From the NCBI RefSeq assembly GCF_016741935.1, contig NZ_JAERRG010000030.1, forward strand, positions 1 to 64,000: 64,000 nt of DNA. The letters are read 5' to 3'. Below, piece after piece: positions 16,969 to 25,910 of the stretch. Below the pieces are notes generated by a model, which saw only the letters and a list, made by a program, of their open reading frames with translations, searched no databases and was not told the DNA's origin. Origin of the DNA: Streptomyces endocoffeicus (lineage in GTDB: Bacteria; Actinomycetota; Actinomycetes; Streptomycetales; Streptomycetaceae). The translations under genes and the position numbers were made by a program. Each line of letters begins with the position of its first letter. Position 1 is the first letter of the stretch.

Positions 16969-17745
16969 TCAGCCGAATCGGCCGGAGATGTAGTCCTCGG
17001 TCGCCTGCACCGACGGGTTGGCGAAGATCCGCTCGGTCTCGTCGATCTCGATGAGCTTGCCCGGCTGGCCGACACCGGCCAGGTTGAAGAAGGCCGTACG
17101 GTCCGAGACGCGCGCCGCCTGCTGCATGTTGTGCGTCACGATGACGATCGTGAAGCGCTCCTTCAGCTCACCGATCAGGTCCTCGATGGCGAGGGTCGAG
17201 ATCGGGTCGAGCGCCGAGCAGGGCTCGTCCATCAGCAGCACATCGGGCTCGACCGCGATGGCGCGGGCGATGCACAGCCGCTGCTGCTGACCACCGGAGA
17301 GCCCGGCGCCCGGCTTGTTGAGCCGGTCCTTGACCTCGTTCCACAGGTTGGCGCCCTTGAGGGACTTCTCGACGACGTGTCCGAGCTCACTCTTCTTGTA
17401 CGAGCCGTTGAGCTTCAGCCCGGCGGCCACGTTCTCGAAGATGGACATCGTCGGGAACGGGTTGGGGCGCTGGAAGACCATGCCGACCGTGCGCCGCACG
17501 GAGACCGGGTCCACCCCCGAGCCGTAGAGGTTCTCGTCGTCGAGCATCACCTTGCCCTCGACCCGGCCGCCGGGGGTGACCTCGTGCATCCGGTTGAGGG
17601 TGCGCAGGAAGGTCGACTTGCCGCAGCCCGACGGGCCGATGAAGGCGGTCACCGAGCGGGGCTCGACGGTCATCGAGATGTCCTCGATGGCCTTGTGGCT
17701 GCCGTAGTAGGCGGTGAGCCCGCTGACGTCGATGCGCTTGGCCAT
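16969..17745 (-). CDS. pstB: phosphate ABC transporter ATPase PstB
   Basis: A 258-residue ABC ATPase. Walker A is GPSGCGKST at 37-45, the signature is LSGGQQQR and Walker B is VLLMDEP. The VFQRPNPFPTMSIFENV segment is typical of PstB. It powers high-affinity phosphate uptake with PstA and PstC. ATG 17745 is chosen because the sequence from there matches PstB length; the open frame upstream overlaps pstA. It is the last gene of pstSCAB. Confidence 0.96.
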   Translation of the reverse strand: MAKRIDVSGLTAYYGSHKAIEDISMTVEPRSVTAFIGPSGCGKSTFLRTLNRMHEVTPGGRVEGKVMLDDENLYGSGVDPVSVRRTVGMVFQRPNPFPTMSIFENVAAGLKLNGSYKKSELGHVVEKSLKGANLWNEVKDRLNKPGAGLSGGQQQRLCIARAIAVEPDVLLMDEPCSALDPISTLAIEDLIGELKERFTIVIVTHNMQQAARVSDRTAFFNLAGVGQPGKLIEIDETERIFANPSVQATEDYISGRFG

Positions 17746-17771
17746 GTGAATCACTTCTCTTCTTCTTGGCC

Positions 17772-18833
17772 TCAGCGGCCGGACTTCGGGGCCTTCCAGC
17801 GGGCGATGCCGCGGGCCACCAGGTTCAGGATCATGACGAAGGCGATGAGCACGAGCGCCGCTGCCCAGGCCCGGTTGAAGGAGGCCTCGTTGCCGAGCTG
17901 CCACTGCTCGTAGATGTAGTAGGGCAGCGACGACTGGGCGCCTTCGAACGGGTTGTTGTTGATCCCCGTGGCACCGAAGACCAGCAGCACGATGGGGGCG
18001 GACTCACCGGCGATACGGGCGACCGCGAGCATCACACCCGTGGTGATCCCGCCGATCGCGGTGGGCAGCACCACCTTGAGGATGGTGCGCCACTTGGGCA
18101 CGCCGAGCGCGAGGGACGCCTCACGCAGCTCGTCCGGGACCAGCTTGAGCATTTCCTCGGTGGAGCGGACGACGATCGGCATCATCAGGATGGCCAGCGC
18201 CATGGCGCCGGCGAAGCCCGAGTAGCTGAAGCCGAGAATGATGATCCAGAAGCTGAGGATGAACAGACCGGCGACGATCGAGGGGATGCCGGTCATCACG
18301 TCGACGAAGAAGGTGACGGACTTGGCGAGCCGGCCGCGGCCGTACTCCACCAGGTAGATGGCGGTCAGCAGGCCGATCGGCACGGCGATGAGCGCGGCGA
18401 GGCCGACCTGCTCCAGGGTGCCGATGATCGCGTGGTACGCGCCACCGCCGGGCAGGATCGTCTGCACACCCTCCATGGAGTGGGCCAGGAAGTAGCCGTC
18501 GAGCACCGTCCGGCCCCGGTCGATGGTCTCCCAGAGCAGGGAGAGCAGCGGGATGACGGCGAGCAGGAAGCAGACCCACACCAGGCTGGTGGCCAGCCGG
18601 TTCTTGGCCTGCCGGCTGCCTTCGACCACGGCGCCGAGGGCGTAGGAGGCGATGATGAAGATCAGGGCGGCGAGCAGGCCGATCTGGAACGGATTGCCCA
18701 TTCCGAGGGCGGCGCCGGCGCCGGCTCCCACGGCCACCGAGGCCACGACCAGGGCGTACGGGGCCCATCCGGGCAGCCGGGCCTGCTGGAGGCTCGAGCC
18801 GTGGCGCGCGTTCTTGTCAACGACAGTGCTCAT
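17772..18833 (-). CDS. pstA: phosphate ABC transporter permease PstA
   Basis: A 353-residue polytopic permease. The C-terminal two thirds carry the binding-protein-dependent transport domain with the EAA-type loop (ELREASLALGVPKWRT). About 60 extra N-terminal residues include two further transmembrane helices, as is common in actinobacteria. The ATG overlaps the pstC stop by four bases (ATGA), so the two permeases are translationally coupled. Confidence 0.95.
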   Translation of the reverse strand: MSTVVDKNARHGSSLQQARLPGWAPYALVVASVAVGAGAGAALGMGNPFQIGLLAALIFIIASYALGAVVEGSRQAKNRLATSLVWVCFLLAVIPLLSLLWETIDRGRTVLDGYFLAHSMEGVQTILPGGGAYHAIIGTLEQVGLAALIAVPIGLLTAIYLVEYGRGRLAKSVTFFVDVMTGIPSIVAGLFILSFWIIILGFSYSGFAGAMALAILMMPIVVRSTEEMLKLVPDELREASLALGVPKWRTILKVVLPTAIGGITTGVMLAVARIAGESAPIVLLVFGATGINNNPFEGAQSSLPYYIYEQWQLGNEASFNRAWAAALVLIAFVMILNLVARGIARWKAPKSGR

Positions 18834-19819
18834 GCGGCGGTCCCCGAGTACTCCTTGCGGCGGGCGATGATCATTCGCGCGGCGCCGTTGACCAGCAGGG
18901 TGATGACGAACAGCACCAGACCGGAGGCGATCAGCGCGTCACGGCCGTCGTTGCCGGCTTCCTTGAAGCGGCTGGCGATGTTCTGGGCGAAGGTGCCGCC
19001 GCCCCCGTCCAGCAGGCTGGTCTCGATCAGGAAGTTTGGGGACAGCACGGTGGCGACCGCCATGGTCTCGCCCAGCGCACGGCCCAGGCCCAGCATCGAG
19101 GCGCTGATGATGCCGGAGCGGCCGAAGGGGAGGACCGACATCCGGATGACCTCCCAGCGGGTGGCGCCGAGCGCCAGCGCCGCCTCCTCGTGCATCCTCG
19201 GGACCTGCCGGAACACCTCGCGGCTCACGCTGGTGACGATCGGCAGAATCATGATCGCCAGCAGGATGCCGACGGTGAACAGGGAGCGCGCGGGGCCGCC
19301 CTGGTAGCTGAGGATCCCGGTCCAGCCCAGGTAGTCGTCGAACCAGGTGTACAGGCCGGTCAGATGCGGGACGAGGAAGAGCGCGCCCCACAGGCCGTAG
19401 ACGATGCTGGGGACCGCGGCGAGCAGGTCGATGACGTAGGCGACCGGGGTGGCCAGCGGGCGCGGGGCGTAGTGCGAGATGAACAGCGCGATGCCCACCG
19501 CGATCGGGACCGCGATGAGCATGGCGATGATCGAGCTGACGACCGTGCCGTAGGCGAGGACGGCGATGCCGAACCGCATCGGCGAGGAGCCGGTGTTCCA
19601 CTCGAAGTAGGTGAGGAAGTTGGCCTCGTCCTTGGAGATCGCGATGGCGGCGCGGTAGGTGAGGAAGGCCGCGATGGCCGCCATGATCACCAGCAGAGCG
19701 ATACCGGAACCCCGGGAGAGGCCGAGGAAGATCTTGTCACCGGCGCGGCCGGTGGAGCGGGTCCTGACCTTTGATGGTGACCCTGCGGCTGATGATGTGG
19801 GTTCTATATCCGTTTTCAT
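18830..19819 (-). CDS. pstC: phosphate ABC transporter permease PstC
   Basis: A 329-residue permease with about six transmembrane helices and an EAA-like loop (MHEEAALALGATRWEV). ATG 19819 is preferred over an upstream in-frame start at 19912 because GGAG sits five bases before it and because the upstream stretch runs through the 46-bp palindrome. It is separated from pstS by 115 bases holding that palindrome, which should lower pstCAB expression relative to pstS. Confidence 0.94.
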   Translation of the reverse strand: MKTDIEPTSSAAGSPSKVRTRSTGRAGDKIFLGLSRGSGIALLVIMAAIAAFLTYRAAIAISKDEANFLTYFEWNTGSSPMRFGIAVLAYGTVVSSIIAMLIAVPIAVGIALFISHYAPRPLATPVAYVIDLLAAVPSIVYGLWGALFLVPHLTGLYTWFDDYLGWTGILSYQGGPARSLFTVGILLAIMILPIVTSVSREVFRQVPRMHEEAALALGATRWEVIRMSVLPFGRSGIISASMLGLGRALGETMAVATVLSPNFLIETSLLDGGGGTFAQNIASRFKEAGNDGRDALIASGLVLFVITLLVNGAARMIIARRKEYSGTAA

Positions 19820-19882
19820 GGGTTCTCCGGTCTGCGGAGCCTGTTGCGGATGAGGCTCCTGGCGCGGCGGTGCACCGGACGA

Positions 19883-19928
19883 TGCGGCTGACTCCGCCGT
19901 GGCGATCGCCACGGCGGAGTCAGCCGCA
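19883..19928 (-). terminator. 46-bp perfect palindrome between pstS and pstC
   Basis: TGCGGCTGACTCCGCCGTGG on the left is repeated inverted on the right with no spacer; all 46 bases are self-complementary about the centre GATC. It lies 6 bases after the pstS stop. As RNA it would form a very stable hairpin, fitting a partial terminator or 3' stabiliser that favours pstS over pstCAB. Confidence 0.85.
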
Positions 19929-19934
19929 CTCGGG

Positions 19935-21059
19935 TCAGGAGAGGCTCTTGACGCTCTCGCGGACCTTGTTGGCGATCTCGGTCGGCAGCGGGGCGTAGCC
20001 CAGCTCCTTCAGCGAGGTCTGGCCGTCCTCGCTGGCGACGTAGGTCAGGAAGGACTTGGTCGCGGCGAGGGTGCTCGCTTTGTTGCCCTTGTCACAGGCG
20101 ATCTCGTAGGTGACCAGGGTGATCGGGTAGGCGCCGTCAGCCTTGGTGTCGTAGGCCAGGTCCAGGGCCAGGTCGCTGCCGGTGCCCTTGATCTTGGCCT
20201 CGGAGATGGCCTTGGAGGCGTTGTCGACGGTGGCCTGGACCGGGGCGGAGGCGCCGGTGTTCAGGTCGACGGTCTTGATGCTGTTCGCGGTCGCGTAGGA
20301 GAGCTCGAAGTACGAGATCGAGCCCGAGACCTGCTTGACCTGCGAGGAGACACCGGAGGAGCCGTCGGCCGACTGGCCGCCCTCGCCCTCCCACGCCTTG
20401 CCCGGCTCGTGCGGCCACGCCTTCGGCGCGGCGGCCTTGAGGTACTTGGTGAAGTTGTCCGTGGTGCCCGACTCGTCGGAGCGGTGGAACGCCTGGATCT
20501 TGAGGCTCGGAAGCTTCGCGTCCTTGTTCAGCGCCTTGATCGCGGGGTCGTCCCACTTCTTGATCTCGGAGTTGAAGATCTTGCCGAGGACCTCGGCGTT
20601 CAGCGTCAGCTTGTCCACGCCGGGCACGTTGAAGCCGACCGCGATCGGGCCGCCGACCATCGGCAGGTCAATGGCCTTGCCGCCCTTGCAGACCTTCTCC
20701 GAGGACTTGACCTCTTCGGGCTTCAGCGCCGAGTCGGAACCCGCGAAGGCGGTCTTGCCCTGCAGGAACTCCTGGATGCCCGCGCCGGAGCCGGTGGCCT
20801 TGTAGTTGAGCTTGGTGTCCTTGCACGCCGCCCCGTAGGTCTTGATCCACAGGTCCATGGCGTTCTTCTGCGCGGAGGAGCCGGAGGCCAGCAGCTGCCC
20901 CTTGCCGTCGCACTTGATGTTGGAGGCGGCCTTGGAGTCGCCACCGCCGCCACCACCGCTGTTGTTGTCGGAGCCGCACGCCGTGAGGACAAGGGCGCCG
21001 GAGACAGCGAGGGCACCGGCGGCGATGGCGCGAAGCCGGTTCTTGCGCTGAAGCTTCAC
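19935..21059 (-). CDS. pstS: phosphate-binding lipoprotein PstS
   Basis: A 374-residue periplasmic-type binding lipoprotein. A signal peptide ends in the lipobox LTAC (followed by GSDNNSGGGGGG). The phosphate-binding motif GSGAGIQEF and the downstream AFHRSDESGTTDNFTKYL segment are typical of PstS. It delivers phosphate to PstCAB. Start GTG 21059 is chosen because GGAAGGA precedes it by about ten bases and it begins a standard signal peptide. A Pho box lies 147-168 bases upstream, so PhoP activation under phosphate limitation is expected. Confidence 0.95.
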   Translation of the reverse strand: MKLQRKNRLRAIAAGALAVSGALVLTACGSDNNSGGGGGGDSKAASNIKCDGKGQLLASGSSAQKNAMDLWIKTYGAACKDTKLNYKATGSGAGIQEFLQGKTAFAGSDSALKPEEVKSSEKVCKGGKAIDLPMVGGPIAVGFNVPGVDKLTLNAEVLGKIFNSEIKKWDDPAIKALNKDAKLPSLKIQAFHRSDESGTTDNFTKYLKAAAPKAWPHEPGKAWEGEGGQSADGSSGVSSQVKQVSGSISYFELSYATANSIKTVDLNTGASAPVQATVDNASKAISEAKIKGTGSDLALDLAYDTKADGAYPITLVTYEIACDKGNKASTLAATKSFLTYVASEDGQTSLKELGYAPLPTEIANKVRESVKSLS

Positions 21060-21188
21060 TTTCGGGAGTTCCTTCCAGGAGCCGCCGGTTGGGGGACGGC
21101 GCGCGAGATGGGTGGAGCGCACTTGTTGTGGCGTGCGCCGGAGCCGGACTCGGCTCACGCTCAGTAGGGCCGAAATTAGGCAGATCAG

Positions 21189-21227
21189 GTGAAGCGGCCT
21201 GAGGGGGTGAGTTAACGGATGGTGAAC
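21189..21227 (-). promoter_or_regulatory. Pho box upstream of pstS
   Basis: On the minus strand two adjacent 11-base direct-repeat units, GTTCACCATCC and GTTAACTCACC, match the Streptomyces PhoP unit GTTCACC-type. A weaker third unit (GCTTCACCTGA) follows after about ten bases. Placement before pstS is as in S. coelicolor. Confidence 0.85.
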
Positions 21228-21504
21228 CTCGGCCGTCAGTGTGGTGGCCATGTCACGGCCAGGTCACGGCTGGATCGCGGTGCGGGTGACCTCCCCGCGG
21301 AGGTCGCCCGAGGTCCGTCCGACACCTGTGCGGCACCCGTCCGGTGAACCGGATCGGGGTGGCTGCTGGCGTAACCGCCGCGTGTCTCTGTCGGATTGCG
21401 GTACGGCATGTCACTATCCGTCCCTACGTGCCGGTACGTCAGGTCTGGCGCGTGAGACGGGGCAGGAGCGCGCACGGCCGGAGCGGAACGAGAGGAGACC
21501 GCGG

Positions 21505-22614
21505 GTGAGGCGGGACGGGAGAGGGAGGGGCGTGAGCGTCGCCGCGGCCACCGCGCTCGTCTGCGCGCTGGGACTGTCGGCCGTGCCGGAGGCGGCGTAC
21601 GCCGCGCCCGGCGAGCCGGGGCCGACGCCGGGCGGCGGAGCCGGTGGCGGCGGGACTGGCGGCGGCGGGACCGGGGACCGGAGCCTGGAGGCGGTCCGTC
21701 AGGAGGTCGAGGGGCTCTACCGCAAGGCGGAGTCCGCCACCGACGCGTACAACCTGGCGCGGGAGAAACAGGCGCTGCAGGAGAAGTCCATCCTGAGGAT
21801 CGCTCGAGCCGTGGTGAAGGCCCAGAAGGAGATGGCCGGACTGCGCAAGCGGGCCGGGGCGATGGCCCGTGCGCAGTACCGGGGCGGCGGGATGCCCGCG
21901 GAGGCGCGGCTGTTCCTCAACGGCGACCCGGGTGACTTCCTCGACGGCGTCACGCTCGCGCGCAAGGGTGAGAAGGCGACCCACGGTCTGATCGGCCGTC
22001 TGGCGCGCACCCAGGTGGCGCTGGACCGCTACGCCGAGTCGGCCTCCCAGGAGTGGGAACGGCTGGACCGGAGCCGGTCGAAGAAGGCGGCCGCGAAGAA
22101 GGAGATCCTGCGCAAGCTGGCCCGGGCGCAGCGGCTGGAGTCCCGGCTGGCGAAGGACGAGCGGGAGCGGCTGCGCCGGCTGGAGGAGGACAAGGCCCGT
22201 GGCGCGCAGGCGAAGTGGCTGGACACCGGGATACTGCGGGAGCTCGGCGGCGGCGCCACCGCGAGGGGCGGGCGCGCGGTCGACTTCGCGAAGGACCAGC
22301 TCGGCAAGGACTATGTGTGGGGCGCGGTGGGCCCGAACACCTATGACTGTTCGGGGCTGACCCAGCGGGCGTGGGCGGCGGCCGGCCGGGCGATCCCGCG
22401 GACCTCGCAGGAGCAGTGGCGGCTGCTGCCGAAGGTGAGCGTGAAGGACATGCGCCCGGGTGATCTGATCATCTACTTCCGGGACGCCAGCCATGTGGCG
22501 ATGTACGTGGGCAGCGGCGCGATGATCCACGCCCCCCGCCCCGGCCGGCAGGTGACGGTCGCGGGCGCGGGCTCGATGCCGATCCTGGGCGTGGTGCGGC
22601 CGGACGCGAGGTAG
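21505..22614 (+). CDS. secreted NlpC/P60 endopeptidase with coiled coil
   Basis: About 369 residues. A signal peptide ends near AAYA-AP, then a Gly-rich linker, a long Lys/Arg/Glu/Leu-rich coiled coil (about 60-245) and a C-terminal NlpC/P60 domain (about 255-369; Cys in TYDCSGLT, His in ASHVAMYVG). This is the RipA/CwlO-like layout of D,L-endopeptidases that cut peptidoglycan stem peptides during growth. Start GTG 21505 is chosen from the AGGAG eight bases before it. The gene is divergent from pstS. Confidence 0.87.
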   Translation: MRRDGRGRGVSVAAATALVCALGLSAVPEAAYAAPGEPGPTPGGGAGGGGTGGGGTGDRSLEAVRQEVEGLYRKAESATDAYNLAREKQALQEKSILRIARAVVKAQKEMAGLRKRAGAMARAQYRGGGMPAEARLFLNGDPGDFLDGVTLARKGEKATHGLIGRLARTQVALDRYAESASQEWERLDRSRSKKAAAKKEILRKLARAQRLESRLAKDERERLRRLEEDKARGAQAKWLDTGILRELGGGATARGGRAVDFAKDQLGKDYVWGAVGPNTYDCSGLTQRAWAAAGRAIPRTSQEQWRLLPKVSVKDMRPGDLIIYFRDASHVAMYVGSGAMIHAPRPGRQVTVAGAGSMPILGVVRPDAR

Positions 22615-22637
22615 CACCGGCCATCGGCGCAACGGGC

Positions 22638-23162
22638 TCAGGCCGGCGGCAGCTCGTTCAGGGCGGTCTCGAAGGCGTCGTACGCGCGCTGGTCGAAGAG
22701 GACGAAACGGGCCTCGGTGACCGAAGTGTCCGTATCGCGCACGGTGGTGAGCGCGATCCGGGCCGCGTCGTCGAGCGGCCAGCGGTAAACGCCCGTGGAG
22801 ACGGCCGGGAAGGCCACCGTACGGGCGCCCAGTTCGTCGGCGACCCGCAGTGACGCGCGGTAGCAGGAGGCGAGGGTGGCCGAGTGGTCCTCGGTCGCGG
22901 AGAAGACCGGTCCGACCGTATGGATCACCCAGCGGGCGGGCAGCCGGCCGGCCGTGGTGGCGACCGCCGCACCGGCCGGAAGTCCCTTGCCGTAGTGGGA
23001 TGCGCGCAGATCGCGGCATTCATCCAGAATGTCGGGTCCGCCCCGCCGATGGATGGCTCCATCGACGCCACCCCCTCCCAACAGGGAGGAGTTGGCCGCG
23101 TTCACGACCGCGTCGACGCTCTGCTCGGTGATGTCGCCCAGCGCCAGCGTGATGTTCGTCAT
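22638..23162 (-). CDS. macrodomain protein (O-acetyl-ADP-ribose deacetylase type)
   Basis: A 174-residue single-macrodomain protein. Key motifs are GDIT near the N terminus, VVNAANSSLLGGGGVDGAIHR (in part) and the late FPAVSTGVYRWPLDDAA loop, all typical of YmdB/MacroD-type enzymes that hydrolyse O-acetyl-ADP-ribose or remove ADP-ribose from proteins. ATG 23162 has GGAG about 12 bases upstream. It is convergent with the preceding hydrolase and divergent from the SpoIIE-type gene. Confidence 0.92.
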   Translation of the reverse strand: MTNITLALGDITEQSVDAVVNAANSSLLGGGGVDGAIHRRGGPDILDECRDLRASHYGKGLPAGAAVATTAGRLPARWVIHTVGPVFSATEDHSATLASCYRASLRVADELGARTVAFPAVSTGVYRWPLDDAARIALTTVRDTDTSVTEARFVLFDQRAYDAFETALNELPPA

Positions 23163-23396
23163 CCCGGGATTGTCTCCCGGGCCAACAAGTGCCGCATGAC
23201 GTGCGGCATATGACAAAAGTCGGTGCCTGGAGGTCATTCCGTGAAACGGCCGCCTAGCGCTAAGGTCACCTGGCAGTATCCGGTACCCGCGCCCTGACGT
23301 CGCCGAAACCGACCAGTCGGTGTGCGTACCCCGGAATCCCACAGCGCTCCACCGGTCGGCGGGGCGCGCCCTCGGGGGGAGGGAAGGAATCGAGCG

Positions 23397-24623
23397 ATGT
23401 CCGTACCCGTGCCGAGGCAACGGGAGGCTCCGGCCCAGTCAGCCGGTCCCGCCACCCTGCCCGACAACGGGCTCACCCTGCTGGTGATCGAGGACGATCC
23501 GTCCGGTGCCTTCAACGTTCCCGAGATGCTGGACACCGAGGGTAACCGGGTCCGCATCCGTACGGCCCGCAACCTCACCGAGGCCAGCCGGCTGCTCACC
23601 GACGGGGTGCAGTGCATCCTCCTGGCCCTGCCGGGCCCGTGCCACGGCGGCGCGGACTCGCTGGCCACGCTGCGCGAGGTGCTGAGGCTCGCGCCCTCGC
23701 ACGCCGTCCTCGTGCTCACCGCGGAGGACGACGCCGAGCGCGCCGCCGAGGCGGTGCGGGTGGGTGCCCAGGACTACCTCTTCCGCGGCGAACTGGACGG
23801 CCGGATCCTCAGCCGCGCCATCCGCTACGCCGTCGAGCGCAAACGCTCCGACCTCGCCCAGCGCCAGCTCACCGAGTCACGGCTGCGCGCCCAGGAGAAC
23901 GCCCGGCTGGAACGCGGACTGCTGCCCACCCCGCTGCTGGACGGCTCGGGGCTGCGCTTCGCCGCGCGCTACCGGCCCGGCCGCAGCCGCGCCCTGCTCG
24001 GCGGCGACTTCTACGACACCGTCCGCACCCCGGACGGCACGGTCCACGCGATGATCGGCGACGTCTGCGGCCACGGCCCGGACGAGGCCGCCCTCGGCGT
24101 TGAGCTGCGCATCGCCTGGCGCGCCCTGACCTTCGCCGGGCTCTGCGGCGATCAGCTGCTCGGCACCCTTCAGCAGGTGCTGGAGAACGAACGCGCCGAC
24201 GATGAGATCTTCGCCACACTGTGCACGGTCGACATCGCCCCGGACGGCCGCCGGGCCGGGGTCTGCCTGGCCGGGCATCCCTCACCGCTGGCGATCCGCC
24301 CGAGCATGGCGCCCCGGCTGCTGCCGACCGACGAGAACGGCCCGGCGCTGGGCCTGCTGCCGAACGCCCGCTGGCCGCGCCGCGAGGTCGAGCTCGGCGG
24401 GGCGTGGAGCCTGATGATGTACACCGACGGGCTGATCGAGGGCCGCGTCGGGCAGGGGGTGCAGCGGCTCGGCCAGGAGGGGATGGTCGAGATCGTGGCG
24501 CGCCAGGTCGCGGAGGGACGGCGCGGTGAGGAACTGCTGGACGCGACCGTCACCGAGGTGCGGTCGCTGAACGGCGGGGAGCTGACCGACGATCTGGCGG
24601 TACTGCTGCTGGACCGCGGCTGA
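23397..24623 (+). CDS. SpoIIE-type PP2C phosphatase with degenerate receiver domain
   Basis: A 408-residue protein. Residues about 25-150 form a CheY-like receiver, followed by a short coiled linker and a PP2C/SpoIIE phosphatase domain (about 185-405) with the metal-binding GGDFYD, GDVCGHG and LTDDLAVLLLDR motifs. The receiver's phosphoacceptor position reads CILLALPGP instead of the usual LLDxxMP, so the Asp is lost, while the acidic pair (VIEDDPSG) and a K-like position remain weak. It probably dephosphorylates an anti-anti-sigma factor, with the receiver acting as a phosphorylation-independent sensor or dimer module. ATG 23397 has AAGGA nine bases upstream. Confidence 0.88.
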   Translation: MSVPVPRQREAPAQSAGPATLPDNGLTLLVIEDDPSGAFNVPEMLDTEGNRVRIRTARNLTEASRLLTDGVQCILLALPGPCHGGADSLATLREVLRLAPSHAVLVLTAEDDAERAAEAVRVGAQDYLFRGELDGRILSRAIRYAVERKRSDLAQRQLTESRLRAQENARLERGLLPTPLLDGSGLRFAARYRPGRSRALLGGDFYDTVRTPDGTVHAMIGDVCGHGPDEAALGVELRIAWRALTFAGLCGDQLLGTLQQVLENERADDEIFATLCTVDIAPDGRRAGVCLAGHPSPLAIRPSMAPRLLPTDENGPALGLLPNARWPRREVELGGAWSLMMYTDGLIEGRVGQGVQRLGQEGMVEIVARQVAEGRRGEELLDATVTEVRSLNGGELTDDLAVLLLDRG

Positions 24624-24696
24624 CCGGCCGCGGCCCGTTATGAGGCCGCTCGTGCGCGTCTATCGGTCGTTGGGCTGTTGAAGGTGCTCGTGCGCG

Positions 24697-25050
24697 CTAT
24701 CGGCCGTTGAAGGGTCCGTAAGGGCCGTCTGAGCTGGAGCCGCGGCCGCGCGGCCAGCGGCGGCCACCGCCGGAGACCTGCCGCAGCGCGGGCCGGACGT
24801 CGACGATGTACACGATCGTCGCGATCAGCCCGATGATCGGCAGGAAGTCCAGGATTCCCATGAAGAAGTTCACCGCGGCCGCGAGACCGAGGATGATCAG
24901 CCAGAACGCCTTGGTCTGCTTGCTCGCCGCCCGGTACGCGTCCTCCCGGCGGATCGCCGAATCGACGAAGGCGAAGAGGCTGAAGAGGAGCAGGGCCCAG
25001 GAGACCCAGTACATCAGCTTGCCGAAGCCTTCAACCAGCACGCCGTCCAC
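24697..25050 (-). CDS. DUF2516 family membrane protein
   Basis: A 117-residue protein of the DUF2516 family. It has three hydrophobic segments (about residues 12-30, 48-66 and 70-86) with a charged loop (DSAIRREDAYRAASKQTKAF) and a Gly/Arg-rich tail. Function is unknown; it is conserved in actinobacteria beside the HbhA-like/XRE gene pair. The start is GTG at 25050. Confidence 0.85.
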   Translation of the reverse strand: MDGVLVEGFGKLMYWVSWALLLFSLFAFVDSAIRREDAYRAASKQTKAFWLIILGLAAAVNFFMGILDFLPIIGLIATIVYIVDVRPALRQVSGGGRRWPRGRGSSSDGPYGPFNGR

Positions 25051-25102
25051 CGCCTAGAAGATATGTATGGGAAGCGTCTCTGCGGGCCACCGTACCCGCC
25101 CA

Positions 25103-25144
25103 CCGGGCCGGGCACGCAGGGTATACCCGGCGTACCCGGCCCGG
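25103..25144 (-). terminator. nested hairpin after the HbhA-like gene
   Basis: CCGGGCCGGG (25103-25112) pairs with CCCGGCCCGG (25135-25144). The enclosed loop holds the palindrome GGGTATACCC (25119-25128). It lies 29 bases beyond the stop of the HbhA-like gene. Confidence 0.7.
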
Positions 25145-25172
25145 TCGTGGACGTGCGCGTCGCGCGGACGTG

Positions 25173-25892
25173 TCAGCCGGCCGACTTCGGCTCCGGCTTC
25201 TTGGCGGCGGTGGCGGGCTTGTTTCCGCGGGCCGGGGCCTTCTTGGCCTGGGCGGCCGACGAGGCGGCGGACGTCTGAGCGCTCGAGTGCCCGGAGCCGC
25301 CCGAGTGCCCGGAGCCGCCCGAGTGGCCGGAGCCGCTCGACGCGGCCGGGGTGGCCGGCTTGGCCGGGGACTTCGGGGCCTCCTTGGACGAGTCCATGGC
25401 GACCGAGTGCGACGGGGCCTTGGACCGGGCGGCGTGGCCGTCCCGCTCCCCCTTGGGCTCGATCGCGTCGGCGATGTCGACGACCTCGTCGGCCGCCTCG
25501 CCGCGCCAGTTCCGCACGACCTCCTGGCCGTGCTCGGCCACCTCGTCGTACCGCTCCCGCGCCTTCACGGCGAGCTCGGCGGCCCGGCCCACACCCTGCA
25601 GGGCGAGGTCCTGCGCCGTGTCGCGCAGCCGCTTGATGTCGGTGTCGATCGTGCCCAGCATCTCGGTGAGCTTGTCCTGGGCGCCCTTGGCCTGCTGGGA
25701 GACCCGCTCCTGCACGACCTTGGGGTCGGTGTTGCGCACCGCGTTCAGGCGCTCCGGGGCCTCCGCGACGATCTTCTCGACGAACGACGGCACCTCCTTG
25801 AGCTTCTGGGCGGCGATGTCGGCCGTGCCCGCCATGAAGTACAGCGGGGTCGGGTCGGTGAGGGTCTTGCGTACGTCGTCGGTGATGGCCAT
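25173..25892 (-). CDS. heparin-binding-haemagglutinin (HbhA)-like protein
   Basis: A 239-residue protein. Residues 1-140 are a long amphipathic helix region like mycobacterial HbhA (TDDVRKTLTDPTPLYFMAGTAD start, then coiled coil). The C-terminal 90 residues are Lys/Ala/Pro/Ser-rich with a GHSGGS repeat made by three 18-base DNA repeats. In mycobacteria HbhA is a surface adhesin that also localises to the growing pole and lipid inclusions. It has no signal peptide. Directly downstream of an XRE regulator gene, 18 bases apart, so the two probably form an operon. Role in Streptomyces is not known to me. Confidence 0.8.
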   Translation of the reverse strand: MAITDDVRKTLTDPTPLYFMAGTADIAAQKLKEVPSFVEKIVAEAPERLNAVRNTDPKVVQERVSQQAKGAQDKLTEMLGTIDTDIKRLRDTAQDLALQGVGRAAELAVKARERYDEVAEHGQEVVRNWRGEAADEVVDIADAIEPKGERDGHAARSKAPSHSVAMDSSKEAPKSPAKPATPAASSGSGHSGGSGHSGGSGHSSAQTSAASSAAQAKKAPARGNKPATAAKKPEPKSAG

Positions 25893-25910
25893 GGTGATGG
25901 TCCTCCCGGA

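Noticed and set aside
21241..21504. c-di-AMP (ydaO) riboswitch before the NlpC/P60 gene
   Set aside because: Such hydrolase genes often have one, but I could not find the conserved ydaO core elements here.
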